Source: JARBAU01 sp040414675 (lineage in GTDB: Archaea; Thermoproteota; Nitrososphaeria; Nitrososphaerales; Nitrososphaeraceae). Taken from it: a stretch of DNA of 64,000 bases. The notes under the pieces were generated by a model. The model was not told where the DNA came from, did not search any database, and was given only the letters and a program-made list of their open reading frames with translations. Position 1 is the first letter of the stretch; each line of letters starts with the position of its first letter. Of this stretch, positions 8,698 through 16,884 are shown piece by piece. The stretch spans positions 1-64,000 of the forward strand of contig JBEDUN010000164.1 of assembly GCA_040414675.1 (NCBI GenBank), written 5' to 3'. Both the position numbers and the translations under genes were made by a program.

Positions 8698-8860
8698 CAA
8701 TGTATGAACTGATCGAAATGGTTTCAATCTAACGGCCCAGTAGAGAAATAATTGTCATATAAACACAATAAAATAGATCAGCAGTCTATTCGGATTTCGT
8801 ATCTATAACTTCAATTAATGAAGGATCATAAATAACGTGCCTTAATACTGTTGTCTTTAA

Positions 8861-8870
8861 CTTTTTATAC
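8861..8870 (+). promoter_or_regulatory. TATA box of the thiolase-DUF35 operon
   Basis: CTTTTTATAC is centred about 26 bp before the ATG at 8892. Transcription would start at the start codon itself, making a leaderless mRNA and supporting this start. Confidence 0.5.
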
Positions 8871-8891
8871 CTAAAAGGAAATATTGCGAGT

Positions 8892-10052
8892 ATGACAAAT
8901 AAGGTCTGTGTCCTAGGGGCGGGTAGTACCAGATATGGCAAGCTTAACGAGAGTATTATTGAACTGGCCTTGAATGCCTCGAGAGAAGCTATTATTTCTG
9001 CAGGTATCACTCCGAAGGATATCGGCGCCGGATACATATCCAATGTTTTTGGCGCGGCCGACAAACAAGTTCATATTGCACCTGTAATTATGAGCAACCT
9101 GGGAATTCCCTATGTTCCTGGCCTTACTATAGAATCTGCATGTGGTTCTGGATCAGTTATGCTTCGAGAGGCTTTTGCCAACGTCTATGCTGGGTTTTAC
9201 GAATGCGTACTGGCTGTTGGTGTAGAAAAAATTACACATACTGGAACGACCCAAAGTACGACTCTTTTCTCATACTGTTCTGACTTTTTTTATGAGGGTG
9301 GTAATGGCGCTTCTTTTCCAGGCTTATTCGCTTCCATTGCTAGGGCTTATCTTTCGAGCTATGAAGCCACTGAGGAGGATTTGGCAAATGTTGCAGTTAA
9401 AAACCACGAGAATGGAATGCTCAATCCGAAGGCCCACGTCAAGAGAAGAATAACTGTAGACGAAGTGTTAAAATCTCCTGTCGTTGCTTCACCCTTGAAG
9501 CTATATGATTGCTGCCCATTTTCAGATGGTGCATCAGCACTTATACTTTGTAGTGAAGATTTTGCGAAATCGGTTGGCCGACCATATGTTGAGATAATTG
9601 GTTCGGGTAGAGGAGCGTCCCCTGCTGCAATACAAGGACGAGAAGACATTACGACTATACCAAGTACAGTCAATGCTGCAAAACAGGCTTACAAAATGGC
9701 AGGTGTTACGCCCAAGGATATTGACTTTGCCGAGGTGCATGATTGCTTTACGATAGCTGAGATAATCGATACTGAGGATCTTGGATTTTTCGAGAAAGGT
9801 AAGGCTGCATCCTTTACTAGGGAGGGAGAGACTAAATTGACCGGAAGAATCCCCATAAATCCTTCTGGCGGATTAAAGTCTAAAGGTCACCCAATAGGTG
9901 CTACTGGTATCGGACAAGTAGTAGAGGTCTACGAACAGTTTACGGGTAAGGCAGGTCAAAGAACGGTAAAGGATGCAGAAATTGCTCTGACTCACAACTT
10001 TGGTGCGACTGGTGCTAGCGCAGCAGTACATATCTTTAAGAAGGTAAAATAA
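8892..10052 (+). CDS. Thiolase (acetyl-CoA C-acetyltransferase, archaeal type)
   Basis: The 386-residue protein is the length of a thiolase. The nucleophile is Cys84 in ESACGSGSVMLREAF. The second active-site block is SKGHPIGATGIGQ near residue 333, and the C-terminal HNFGATGASAAVH ends the fold. Archaeal thiolases of this type condense two acetyl-CoA to acetoacetyl-CoA. They usually pair with a DUF35 protein, and often with HMG-CoA synthase for mevalonate synthesis. The DUF35 gene starts four bases after this stop codon, so they form one operon. HMG-CoA synthase is not in the window. In ammonia-oxidising archaea a thiolase also serves the hydroxypropionate/hydroxybutyrate cycle; the sequence alone does not separate these roles. 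Confidence 0.88.
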   Translation: MTNKVCVLGAGSTRYGKLNESIIELALNASREAIISAGITPKDIGAGYISNVFGAADKQVHIAPVIMSNLGIPYVPGLTIESACGSGSVMLREAFANVYAGFYECVLAVGVEKITHTGTTQSTTLFSYCSDFFYEGGNGASFPGLFASIARAYLSSYEATEEDLANVAVKNHENGMLNPKAHVKRRITVDEVLKSPVVASPLKLYDCCPFSDGASALILCSEDFAKSVGRPYVEIIGSGRGASPAAIQGREDITTIPSTVNAAKQAYKMAGVTPKDIDFAEVHDCFTIAEIIDTEDLGFFEKGKAASFTREGETKLTGRIPINPSGGLKSKGHPIGATGIGQVVEVYEQFTGKAGQRTVKDAEIALTHNFGATGASAAVHIFKKVK

Positions 10053-10055
10053 CCT

Positions 10056-10454
10056 ATGCCCAATACAAGACAGGAAGAAGATCGTCACGGTGTTCGGGAT
10101 AAATTTGTTAAATCTGCAAATGAAGGAAAAATTCTCGCGAATAAATGCACTAATTGTGGTCATTATATGCTGGAAACTGTTTATTTCTGTGAAAAATGCG
10201 GCAAGAATACTTTTGATACTGAAGAAGTTGACGGAAAAGGCACAGTGGTTACATATACTATACTCGCAGTGGCGCCCGAGGGGTTTGAAGATGCAGGATC
10301 CTATGCATGGGTCGTTTTCAAATTGAAAGATAAACCTTTTAGAGCGTCAGGATTTTTGAGTAATATTGCAAATCCAGCTGATTTGCCTATAGGCTCTAAA
10401 GTCACCGTGACTGGTTATGACGAAAAGCATGGTTTACTACTTAAATTAGATTAA
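10056..10454 (+). CDS. DUF35 acyl-CoA-associated zinc-ribbon/OB-fold protein
   Basis: The 132-residue protein has an N-terminal rubredoxin-like zinc ribbon with Cys31, Cys34, Cys45 and Cys48. An OB-fold follows (GKGTVVTYTILAV and SKVTVTGYDE segments). DUF35 proteins bridge thiolase and HMG-CoA synthase in archaea and pass the acetoacetyl-CoA intermediate between them. The gene starts four bases after the thiolase stop codon. ATG 10056 is the only sensible start. The strict pairing is the main functional evidence. Confidence 0.88.
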   Translation: MPNTRQEEDRHGVRDKFVKSANEGKILANKCTNCGHYMLETVYFCEKCGKNTFDTEEVDGKGTVVTYTILAVAPEGFEDAGSYAWVVFKLKDKPFRASGFLSNIANPADLPIGSKVTVTGYDEKHGLLLKLD

Positions 10455-10625
10455 CTGAACTATCTGACAATAGCAAAATTTACCACGTCATTGTTTAGGA
10501 TCATATCTCGGGAAAAACAAAAGCTGATGACTTCAATATCTGTTACTGACAAAGTCTCGATCACTTTAAAATGATTTAAAAGCTATAAAGTAGGTACAAT
10601 ATATCGACCCCATGTCCGTCAATCC

Positions 10626-11012
10626 TTAACCTAGCTTTTCAAATTTAGCGACCCAATTATCGTCTTTGGTTTCTAGGACTACATTGCCAATAAATGTACC
10701 ATTGCTATACACCTTTGCGTATTCTTGATTAATTCCAAAAAAAGCTTGGAAGAGGTTTCCCTTCTTGTGATATCCTGCCTCTATAACCTTTGCCCCAACT
10801 TTACTACTCGCGCGGACGACAACCTGCCTCGCAAATGACCATTCGCCTTTCCACGATATCATTTCAAATTCTCCAAAATTTCTTGTTGTGAGAAATTTGC
10901 TACTTGCTATGGCCTCAAATTTTTTGTTGTGTTTCTTAGAGTAAGTATTCATCCAGTCTACACATCTATTGGACTTAGACCTTTCAACTGCAAAATTATT
11001 GGCTCCAGCCAA
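10626..11012 (-). CDS. Hypothetical protein, 128 residues
   Basis: I do not recognise this protein. It is basic and soluble, has no signal peptide or membrane segment, and reads as alternating strands (EMISWKGEWSFARQVVV, GTFIGNVVLET). The longest frame uses TTG at 11012 immediately after an in-frame stop. The internal ATG 22 codons later (MNTYSKKHNKKFEA) is a plausible alternative. It converges on the DUF35 gene, and a 46-residue membrane peptide gene lies upstream on the same strand. Its coding character is supported by sustained amino-acid composition only. Confidence 0.5.
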   Translation of the reverse strand: MAGANNFAVERSKSNRCVDWMNTYSKKHNKKFEAIASSKFLTTRNFGEFEMISWKGEWSFARQVVVRASSKVGAKVIEAGYHKKGNLFQAFFGINQEYAKVYSNGTFIGNVVLETKDDNWVAKFEKLG

Positions 11013-11188
11013 TTCAAGCTACTACATATCGATTGAGTATTTGTGCATTTTTTCTTTATCTCCTGTTTTGCCTGCCCCAGTCCAACACAAAAGTCTGGTC
11101 GAGTCCACCACGAGACTAAATTTCCAATTTGAAAGTAGTGATACGCTGGAGTAAGATTCAGTATTGGTTCCTACTTGTTAGTTCTATA

Positions 11189-11329
11189 TTAAGGAATAAG
11201 GTATACCAAAAAGCTCCCAAGAATGATTCCAGCAACAATTAGACAAGTCACTATGATTCCTTTTTTTGTAGTCCTACGTTTGGTTTTGTTTACCTCGTTA
11301 CCATATCCTTCTTCCAATAGTGTACTCAT
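11189..11329 (-). CDS. Small single-span membrane protein, 46 residues
   Basis: This short frame encodes MSTLLEEGYGNEVNKTKRR, a basic TTKKG turn, and then one hydrophobic helix (IIVTCLIVAGIILGSFLVYL) ending two residues later. The layout of charged cytoplasmic N-terminus, positive residues and a C-terminal transmembrane helix is that of a tail-anchored or small regulatory membrane protein. A TATATAAG run at about 11344-11351 lies 15-20 bp upstream of the ATG, so the mRNA would have essentially no leader. I know no family for it. Confidence 0.5.
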   Translation of the reverse strand: MSTLLEEGYGNEVNKTKRRTTKKGIIVTCLIVAGIILGSFLVYLIP

Positions 11330-11876
11330 TTCGGTATCATCTCTTATATATTTCACTCCGTATAATTTTGGAGAAACAATCTCAAGAATATGATAAAACT
11401 GAAATATGTTACTATTGTAATCGTTCGTTCTAATGGAAATATTGCGTGGTGAAATACATCGAGAATTTCAATCGAATTCGATCAGGAGAACAATGTTATC
11501 TACTTGATCATGTTGGTATGCACCTTAGTCAGCTTACCTGTGACAATAAATTTAACCCACACTGTATTTTACTACATCTTCATTTTTCCTAGGCACGCAT
11601 ATTGGTTCTACTTACTGATTTGACCGATTGATCACTAATCTTGCTCTTAGTAGTTAGATTAAGAACTTGTACTAATGGCCACACAATGGTTAGAACTCAA
11701 AGTCATTAGAATTTGGGACGACATATATCTAATGCGAAAATCGCAAAGTACTCAAAGATATATATTGTGCCAACTAAACTATATTAGGTATGACATTGCA
11801 AAACGAAACTGTAGGAGCGATGTTTTGAAGTATAAGGGTAGTTTCTATTCAAACATGAGAGTGACCGCTATAGAAT
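11330..11876. other. Non-coding stretch before the membrane-protein gene
   Basis: Apart from the TATA element for the small gene on the left, I see only AT-rich sequence. A 72-codon frame at 11675-11893 overlaps the next gene and has no coding character. No RNA structure was recognised. Confidence 0.4.
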
Positions 11877-12380
11877 ATGGAAAGGGAAATTAATAATTCA
11901 TCCAAACTCCAATGCCTATATAGCAGATATAAAGATATAATATTTTTCAACAAGAATATTATTTTGTCTGGATTGGCATCTTTAATAGTGGGCAGTATAA
12001 TTACTCAGGTTTATGCGTTACACTATGGATATACGAACAATTTTGCGAATTCTGTTGTATCCCTAGCCGCGGAATACTCTGTTTTCTTTCCACTTTTTGC
12101 TTTCTTGTACTATCGTGATAATAAATTTAGATACGTAGATTCAGCTACTGGGAAAAGAAAAGGTGATATAATTAAGACCGACGTCAAAAAATTGATTGCA
12201 ACTTTTTCTGTGTCGGAAATGATTTACTCGTCATCTAAAGTCATAATAGGATACCAAATGCTTCAAATGGCATTGTTAGCGCCGTACCAAGCTGCCGTTG
12301 CCAGTACTATGATGTCCTGGATTTTGTCAGCAACTTCAATAAATGTTATGATAAAGGTACTTAAGCTTTTTAAAAGATAG
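11877..12380 (+). CDS. Multi-span membrane protein of unknown function, 167 residues
   Basis: The protein has about four hydrophobic segments: NIILSGLASLIVGSIITQV (27-45), SVFFPLFAFLYY (68-79), and two near the C-terminus around residues 122-160. A polar loop with basic residues separates the two halves (KFRYVDSATGKRKGD). There is no signal peptide cleavage site. The start is ATG 11877. I do not recognise the family. It stands alone on the plus strand between gene-poor flanks. Confidence 0.65.
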   Translation: MEREINNSSKLQCLYSRYKDIIFFNKNIILSGLASLIVGSIITQVYALHYGYTNNFANSVVSLAAEYSVFFPLFAFLYYRDNKFRYVDSATGKRKGDIIKTDVKKLIATFSVSEMIYSSSKVIIGYQMLQMALLAPYQAAVASTMMSWILSATSINVMIKVLKLFKR

Positions 12381-13042
12381 TTGCTTGAATGTGTTAGTGT
12401 TATCAATATTCTAAGCTAGCCTTACTCGTGTTGAATAGCGTAATAAATGTAGAGAGAATCTAGATTAATCGATATTTCCCAAGTGTAAGCAATAAGCTTG
12501 TTAACCAAAGATTATTCTAAGTAAATCTCTTCGTGTAAACTAGTCCTTTTTAACATTATTGACAAATAAAAATATCTTTTAATCATTTTGACATAGAAAA
12601 TCGTAACTTCGATAATATTGTATATCTATGAATTTATGCAATCCATAATCTTAGCAAGCAATACCAAATTGAAAACAAGGATCTGACAAGCAGCCACTTA
12701 ATACTCGTGCTAGTTTCAACCTCACTATTAGTTCCAAGGATGTCATCTACATGTCATATTAGATCTATAATTTTGAACTTCAGATCCCCCGAGGGCACAG
12801 ATTCTATAAAGCTAACTGACCCAAATTTAAAAGAATTAAATTGAGACTAGGATTCCTGCGTGGCAAGAATGAGATAATGCACATTCACGTTAATTAACAA
12901 GAAGATACTTACTAGGGACAAAAATAAAATTTATTCTATTTAGGGTATGAAACTAGAATGGTGGTTCTGGTCAAGAGAAGGAATACTTAAATTGTCTCCT
13001 CAATCCCCTATATTATCTCATTCCATGAGGTCTAAGAAATAG
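12381..13042. other. Gene-free stretch
   Basis: No open frame, RNA gene or repeat could be supported. Runs such as AAAATAAAATTTATTC near 12920-12935 may hold promoter elements for the following gene. Confidence 0.4.
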
Positions 13043-13708
13043 ATGGAAATTGATCATTGCTCATTTCCAGAGGATGTGCTTTACGATCCGGATAATTTTG
13101 TGTGGGCGAAGTTTGAAGGTGAAAGATTGGTTCGAGTTGGTATTACTTCTGTTCTTTCCTCATTAGCTGGTAGATTGATCAATGTTTCTCTAAAGAAAAT
13201 AAATTTGAACATCGCAATGGGGAGGAGTCTGGGCACCATAGAAAGCGGTAGATATTTTGGGGTAGTGAGATCTCCTGTTACGGGAAGTATAGTCGAAATT
13301 AATAATGCAGTAGTGAATAATCCTAAGATAATAAATGAATTTCCTTATACTGATGGGTGGATCTCAGTTATTAAGAACGAAAATCTGAACTCGGAAATCA
13401 AATATCTCAGTACAATTCAAAGTTGTCGTGATTTCATAAGATCTCAGATACACCGACTGCATACCAGATGCTTTGTGGCATTTCCAGACCACGAAATGTA
13501 TGAGATGGGAATAGAATGCTCCTCAACTCTTGCGAAATTAGATGACTTGATGAAGCGAGTTAATATAGGTGACGTAATTCACGTAGTTTCAGATGACGTA
13601 ACCGCCGATCTGGAGATGATGAGATGGTCGGAGCTTCGTTCTCAACCCATACTCGAGATGAGACAAGAGAAGAATCTCTTCCATATCCTAGTAAAAAAGT
13701 CCTCCTGA
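13043..13708 (+). CDS. GcvH-like domain (lipoyl lysine replaced) fused to a TusA-like domain
   Basis: Residues 20-115 follow glycine-cleavage H-protein: FVWAKFEGERLVRVGIT, RSLGTIESGRYFGVV, RSPVTGSIVEIN, NPKIINEFPYTDGW. In H-protein the motif is ESVKA with the lipoylated Lys. Here it is ESGRY with Arg70 at that exact place, so lipoylation as known is impossible. Residues 140-221 follow TusA/SirA: GIECSSTLAKLDDLMKRVNI, GDVIHVVSDD and a C-terminal strand. The TusA CPxP site is CSST, keeping the reactive Cys159 at the right distance from GDV. TusA carries persulfide sulfur, and some H-like proteins (LbpA) carry sulfur in sHdr pathways. A sulfur-transfer or scaffold role is an inference. The gene is monocistronic. 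Confidence 0.7.
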   Translation: MEIDHCSFPEDVLYDPDNFVWAKFEGERLVRVGITSVLSSLAGRLINVSLKKINLNIAMGRSLGTIESGRYFGVVRSPVTGSIVEINNAVVNNPKIINEFPYTDGWISVIKNENLNSEIKYLSTIQSCRDFIRSQIHRLHTRCFVAFPDHEMYEMGIECSSTLAKLDDLMKRVNIGDVIHVVSDDVTADLEMMRWSELRSQPILEMRQEKNLFHILVKKSS

Positions 13709-13745
13709 TTCATTCTGATTTTTAATATAAAAGTATTTAGTTCTA

Positions 13746-13786
13746 ATGTCCGATGTTTGTTGCAGTTTGGGATTCGTGTCGGACAT
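13746..13786. repeat. Inverted repeat between convergent genes
   Basis: ATGTCCGA at 13746-13753 is exactly complementary to TCGGACAT at 13779-13786, with a 25-base spacer. It sits between the stop codons of the GcvH-TusA gene and the convergent small gene, where a shared 3'-end structure would be expected. Confidence 0.45.
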
Positions 13787-13858
13787 ATTATTGTCGTTCA
13801 TTTGATCTAGTATGGGTAAACTACGAAGTTCCTCACTTCAAAAGTCATAATAATCTAA

Positions 13859-14029
13859 CTATTCTGAGCTCATTCCATGAATATTCGATCTATTTCCATC
13901 TCGAAAATGTAAACTTGTTGGTGAGGGTATAGGTAATATGGTACTAGAAGGATTAACTGCGATCAGCGTGGCACTTAAGCCAATTATTACGATACTTATC
14001 AAAATAATTAGAACTATTTTCTTATTCAT
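13859..14029 (-). CDS. Small exported or membrane-anchored protein, 56 residues
   Basis: The frame encodes MNKK followed by a long hydrophobic stretch (IVLIILISIVIIGLSATLIA), then a short Pro/Ser-rich outer segment (NPSSTILPIPSPTS) and a polar tail. This is a typical N-terminal signal anchor with a short exterior part. The ATG at 14029 is preceded by AT-rich sequence. It lies downstream of, and on the same strand as, the 377-residue secreted protein. No family is known to me. Confidence 0.5.
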   Translation of the reverse strand: MNKKIVLIILISIVIIGLSATLIAVNPSSTILPIPSPTSLHFRDGNRSNIHGMSSE

Positions 14030-14217
14030 TGATTGAAAAGTGAGCTTATTATTTAAAATAAATGCTTCGAGAGGGCTTTTTCAAAATCCAGACAATAGTA
14101 GGTATCAATTAGGGGCTCATTCATAATCCCTAATATATTTCGGGTAAATGTCCTAGTCAGATTTTGATTCTGGACCAAGCAGTTGCTTTGGAGCAAAGAA
14201 TAGATCTATCTTGACGC

Positions 14218-15351
14218 CTAATCAAATGGAATTGGGAGCTTTGGCATTAGAGCATTTTGATCGAACCCTTTCTTCACCTCATCGATAATTTTATTGGACA
14301 AATCGTCCACTCTGTTACCAATGTTGTTTACGGTATTTTGAGGAGAAGAGGCCTTGAATGTTGCGCTTATCGTTTTATCCTTATAACCAACTGCCGAAAT
14401 CTTTGAGTAGATGTTGTATGTAGATTCAGAATTTCCTTCATCTGTCATTTTCCATGATTTCGATATTTTCCCGTCCGGACCTGTAAAGCCCACGAATTGT
14501 CTTTCTAGAATCGATGACGATGTTGGTTGAACATCAGTTGTTACCTTTGCACCGGCTATCTTGGCATTAGTTGTGCCATCTGACACGATAACCTTGATTG
14601 TTTGCTTTTGACCAGGTGTGATGGGATCTTTGCCAACATCTAAGAATGCAACAAGTGTACGCGGAATATTCACACTAGCATTTGTTTTAGATACAATGTT
14701 GGTAGGCTGAATGGGTTTATAAGTTGACGCAGTAAATTGTATCGGGCTTGTCTTGCTTGAATTCGCTTGTAATAGGCTAGTCTTGGATTGATTCTGAACA
14801 TTGAGAACCGGTATCTTTGCGGTCGAATGGCTAGGCTCGGCTAATTTGTCCGACGTACCTGTAATATTAATACTATACCATTTGGAAATTCCAGTGGGCT
14901 GGTTTGGATTATTACAGGTCAGCTTTGATGTAATTTTATTTAGCCCAGCCTTAATTGAACCATTTTTGTCATTGATATTATACTTCCATGAGGAGAAATT
15001 TTCCCCTCCGGAAGTACTTTTCCCAGTTGGTATGGTTTTTTGGTAAGGCTTCATGTCATTTAACAACAACGATACCTGGCAGTCAGTACTGGGATTATCA
15101 GAGGATACACCAGAAACAGTTAGGTTGCCACCAGTCGGGACTTGCTGACCACGTGGCGGTGAAACTATTTTTATTATTAGTCCGTTTAGTTGCGGTGACT
15201 TTGATAAGGATGCACTGGAGTTCTGCAGATGAGGTCCAGTCAATGTCCTACTTGAAGTAATAGCTACAACAGGATTAGCCTTAAGACTAATCGACAGAAT
15301 TCCAACAAATAACATCACAATGACAATTAATGTGAGATATGAAGTGACCAA
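14218..15351 (-). CDS. Secreted protein with Ig-like/surface domains, unknown function
   Basis: The 377-residue protein begins with a hydrophobic signal (YLTLIVIVMLFVGILSISL). A Ser/Thr/Asn-rich exterior follows. Residues 55-170 look like a beta-sandwich (IIKIVSPPRGQQV, GGNLTVSG, a Cys pair in TDCQV and LTCNN). A Thr/Ser/Lys-rich linker follows, and residues 235-335 look like a carboxypeptidase-regulatory or big-Ig fold (QKTIKVIVSDG, AKIAGAKVTTDV, GFTGPDGKISKSWKM). No C-terminal membrane helix is visible. N-glycosylation sequons are frequent, as in archaeal surface proteins. A palindrome lies about 95 bp upstream. Function unknown. Confidence 0.75.
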   Translation of the reverse strand: MVTSYLTLIVIVMLFVGILSISLKANPVVAITSSRTLTGPHLQNSSASLSKSPQLNGLIIKIVSPPRGQQVPTGGNLTVSGVSSDNPSTDCQVSLLLNDMKPYQKTIPTGKSTSGGENFSSWKYNINDKNGSIKAGLNKITSKLTCNNPNQPTGISKWYSINITGTSDKLAEPSHSTAKIPVLNVQNQSKTSLLQANSSKTSPIQFTASTYKPIQPTNIVSKTNASVNIPRTLVAFLDVGKDPITPGQKQTIKVIVSDGTTNAKIAGAKVTTDVQPTSSSILERQFVGFTGPDGKISKSWKMTDEGNSESTYNIYSKISAVGYKDKTISATFKASSPQNTVNNIGNRVDDLSNKIIDEVKKGFDQNALMPKLPIPFD

Positions 15352-15742
15352 GATGTCCCAGTCTATTACTCAATACCATTATATTTAGAATCCAAAGCCA
15401 AGTTATATTCACAAAAGATAGAAGTTTCATTCAGGGTTTTCTAGGATTTCTTCTACTAGAAGAAACTTATACTCTTGAAGAAATAATAAGGGTATCTTGT
15501 TACAAACTAATTTATTGTATCTTGATATTGACACAAGCGTTGTTGGGATGCAGTAGGAAAATCAATACCCTAGTTTAGCGTCACATTTGTCATGATCATG
15601 GTGGCAGTGTATGTATACGTTTACCATGTTAATTTAGTGAGAGTCAGGTTCTAGTTTATCAAACCTGATAACATTTTTATTCAGTTCTCCTAGTAGACCT
15701 GTTATTGATGATTCTCTAAATGATATTGCATCAGAAGTAAGA
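15352..15742. other. Divergent intergenic region, secreted protein / UDG
   Basis: It holds the perfect palindrome at 15447-15465 and, at 15671-15680, a TATA-like ACATTTTTAT. The UDG reading frame continues upstream of its first ATG to about 15640 (see the UDG entry). Nothing else is recognised. Confidence 0.5.
15447..15465. promoter_or_regulatory. Perfect 19-bp palindrome, candidate operator
   Basis: TTTCTTCTA-C-TAGAAGAAA has 9-bp arms around a single central base. It lies about 96 bp upstream of the secreted-protein start (15351, minus strand) and in the leader side of the UDG gene. No T-tract follows, so an operator is likelier than a terminator. Confidence 0.45.
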
Positions 15743-16255
15743 ATGTGTGGTAGCTGTGCACTATTTAAGACTAGAACAAATGCCGTGCCAGGTAATGGTT
15801 CATCGGTTCTGAAAGTAATGCTGGTAGGCGAAGCTCCTGGAAGGAACGAGGATCAAATTGGAACACCGTTCGTAGGAAAAGCTGGAAAAATTTTAGACAA
15901 TGTCCTACGAGTGACTGGAATCGATCGATCCCAAATCTATATTACTAATATCGTGAAATGTAGGCCCCCACACAACAGAAAGCCAAAATCAGTCGAGGTA
16001 ATGACCTGCAGAATGTATTTGAATAGGGAAATTGCGGTTCTTAAGCCGAGGATTATTTGCTTGCTAGGCAGGACAGCATACTCGACTCTAATCGGCGGAA
16101 ATGGATTTCGGGCAACCCGAGGTCAAATTTTAGAAAAAAATGGACAGGCCTATTTTATTACATTTCACCCTGCGGCTGCGATATACAACAAGGCTATCGT
16201 GGAGTCATTGAGAATTGACTTTACTAAATTGTCATTTGAACTCGGACTGAAATGA
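15743..16255 (+). CDS. Family-4 uracil-DNA glycosylase (iron-sulfur)
   Basis: It removes uracil from DNA in base-excision repair. Motif 1 is GEAPGRNEDQIG (29-40) and motif 2 is FHPAAAIYN near residue 136. KCRPPHNR lies at 72-79. All four 4Fe-4S cysteines are present: Cys2, Cys5, Cys73 and Cys89. From the first ATG the protein is 170 residues and begins directly at the cluster, lacking the usual N-terminal helix. The same frame upstream encodes DDSLNDIASEVR, which fits that helix, but no ATG, GTG or TTG opens it before a stop near 15640. With the TATA-like element at 15671-15680, an ATT start at 15704 is possible. Function is certain, start is not. Confidence 0.85.
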   Translation: MCGSCALFKTRTNAVPGNGSSVLKVMLVGEAPGRNEDQIGTPFVGKAGKILDNVLRVTGIDRSQIYITNIVKCRPPHNRKPKSVEVMTCRMYLNREIAVLKPRIICLLGRTAYSTLIGGNGFRATRGQILEKNGQAYFITFHPAAAIYNKAIVESLRIDFTKLSFELGLK

Positions 16256-16502
16256 AATAAAATACAAACCCTATTTTTGTCCGGGTTTGGGTGAGGGTCG
16301 GGGGACTTTGTACGTAAAGATGTCTGATTTTTTCTAATTTAATATGATAGAGTTAGAGATCATAATTGCCTCATTTCTTTGCGCCAGTCTACTTCAAACG
16401 AAAACGATACACAATGAAGTGTCGACCGTAATGTGCGTTCTAATCGATCAAGAGTAGTTGGAAAGTTTTTAACGAGGGTGGAATTCTTAAAATCAGTATA
16501 AT

Positions 16503-16727
16503 ATGTCGTCGAATTCTGAACTTGGACTTGCTAGCATGTATAGAGTAATCAAAAAATCTGGTGCTGAGAGAGTAAGTGATGAAGCTGCCGATGAACTCAG
16601 GAAGATTTTAGAGGAAATAGCACAGCGAATAGCGACTCAAGCGCTTGATCTCTCAGTTCATGCCGGGCGCAAAACCATAAAATCCGATGACATTAGATTA
16701 GCAGCAAAGAATATCTTGAAACTATAG
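16503..16727 (+). CDS. Archaeal histone
   Basis: The 74-residue protein is a minimal histone fold. It has the core KSGAERVSDEAADELRKILEE, the long middle helix IAQRIATQALDLSVHAGRKT, and the typical ending KTIKSDDIRLAAKNIL. The RKTIK loop is the second DNA-contact loop of archaeal HMf-like histones. It dimerises and wraps DNA. There is a short N-terminal extension and no C-terminal tail. The ATG at 16503 is the natural start. It is monocistronic, upstream of tatD by about 160 bp. Confidence 0.92.
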   Translation: MSSNSELGLASMYRVIKKSGAERVSDEAADELRKILEEIAQRIATQALDLSVHAGRKTIKSDDIRLAAKNILKL

Positions 16728-16884
16728 TAAAAAGGGAGTCTATGCAGATATTAAATATATTGAAGTAACAGGATCTTTTTTCTGTTATATAGTTTATCTT
16801 ACTTTATCATTTAGATTTCCTAAAATATCGATTTTTCGGACTCTATAAGTTAAATAAAAAGAAATAGTTTATTTCATATATTAT

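Noticed and set aside
11675..11893. 72-codon frame before the membrane-protein gene
   Set aside because: It overlaps the next start by 17 bp, with no ribosome-binding site and no recognisable composition.
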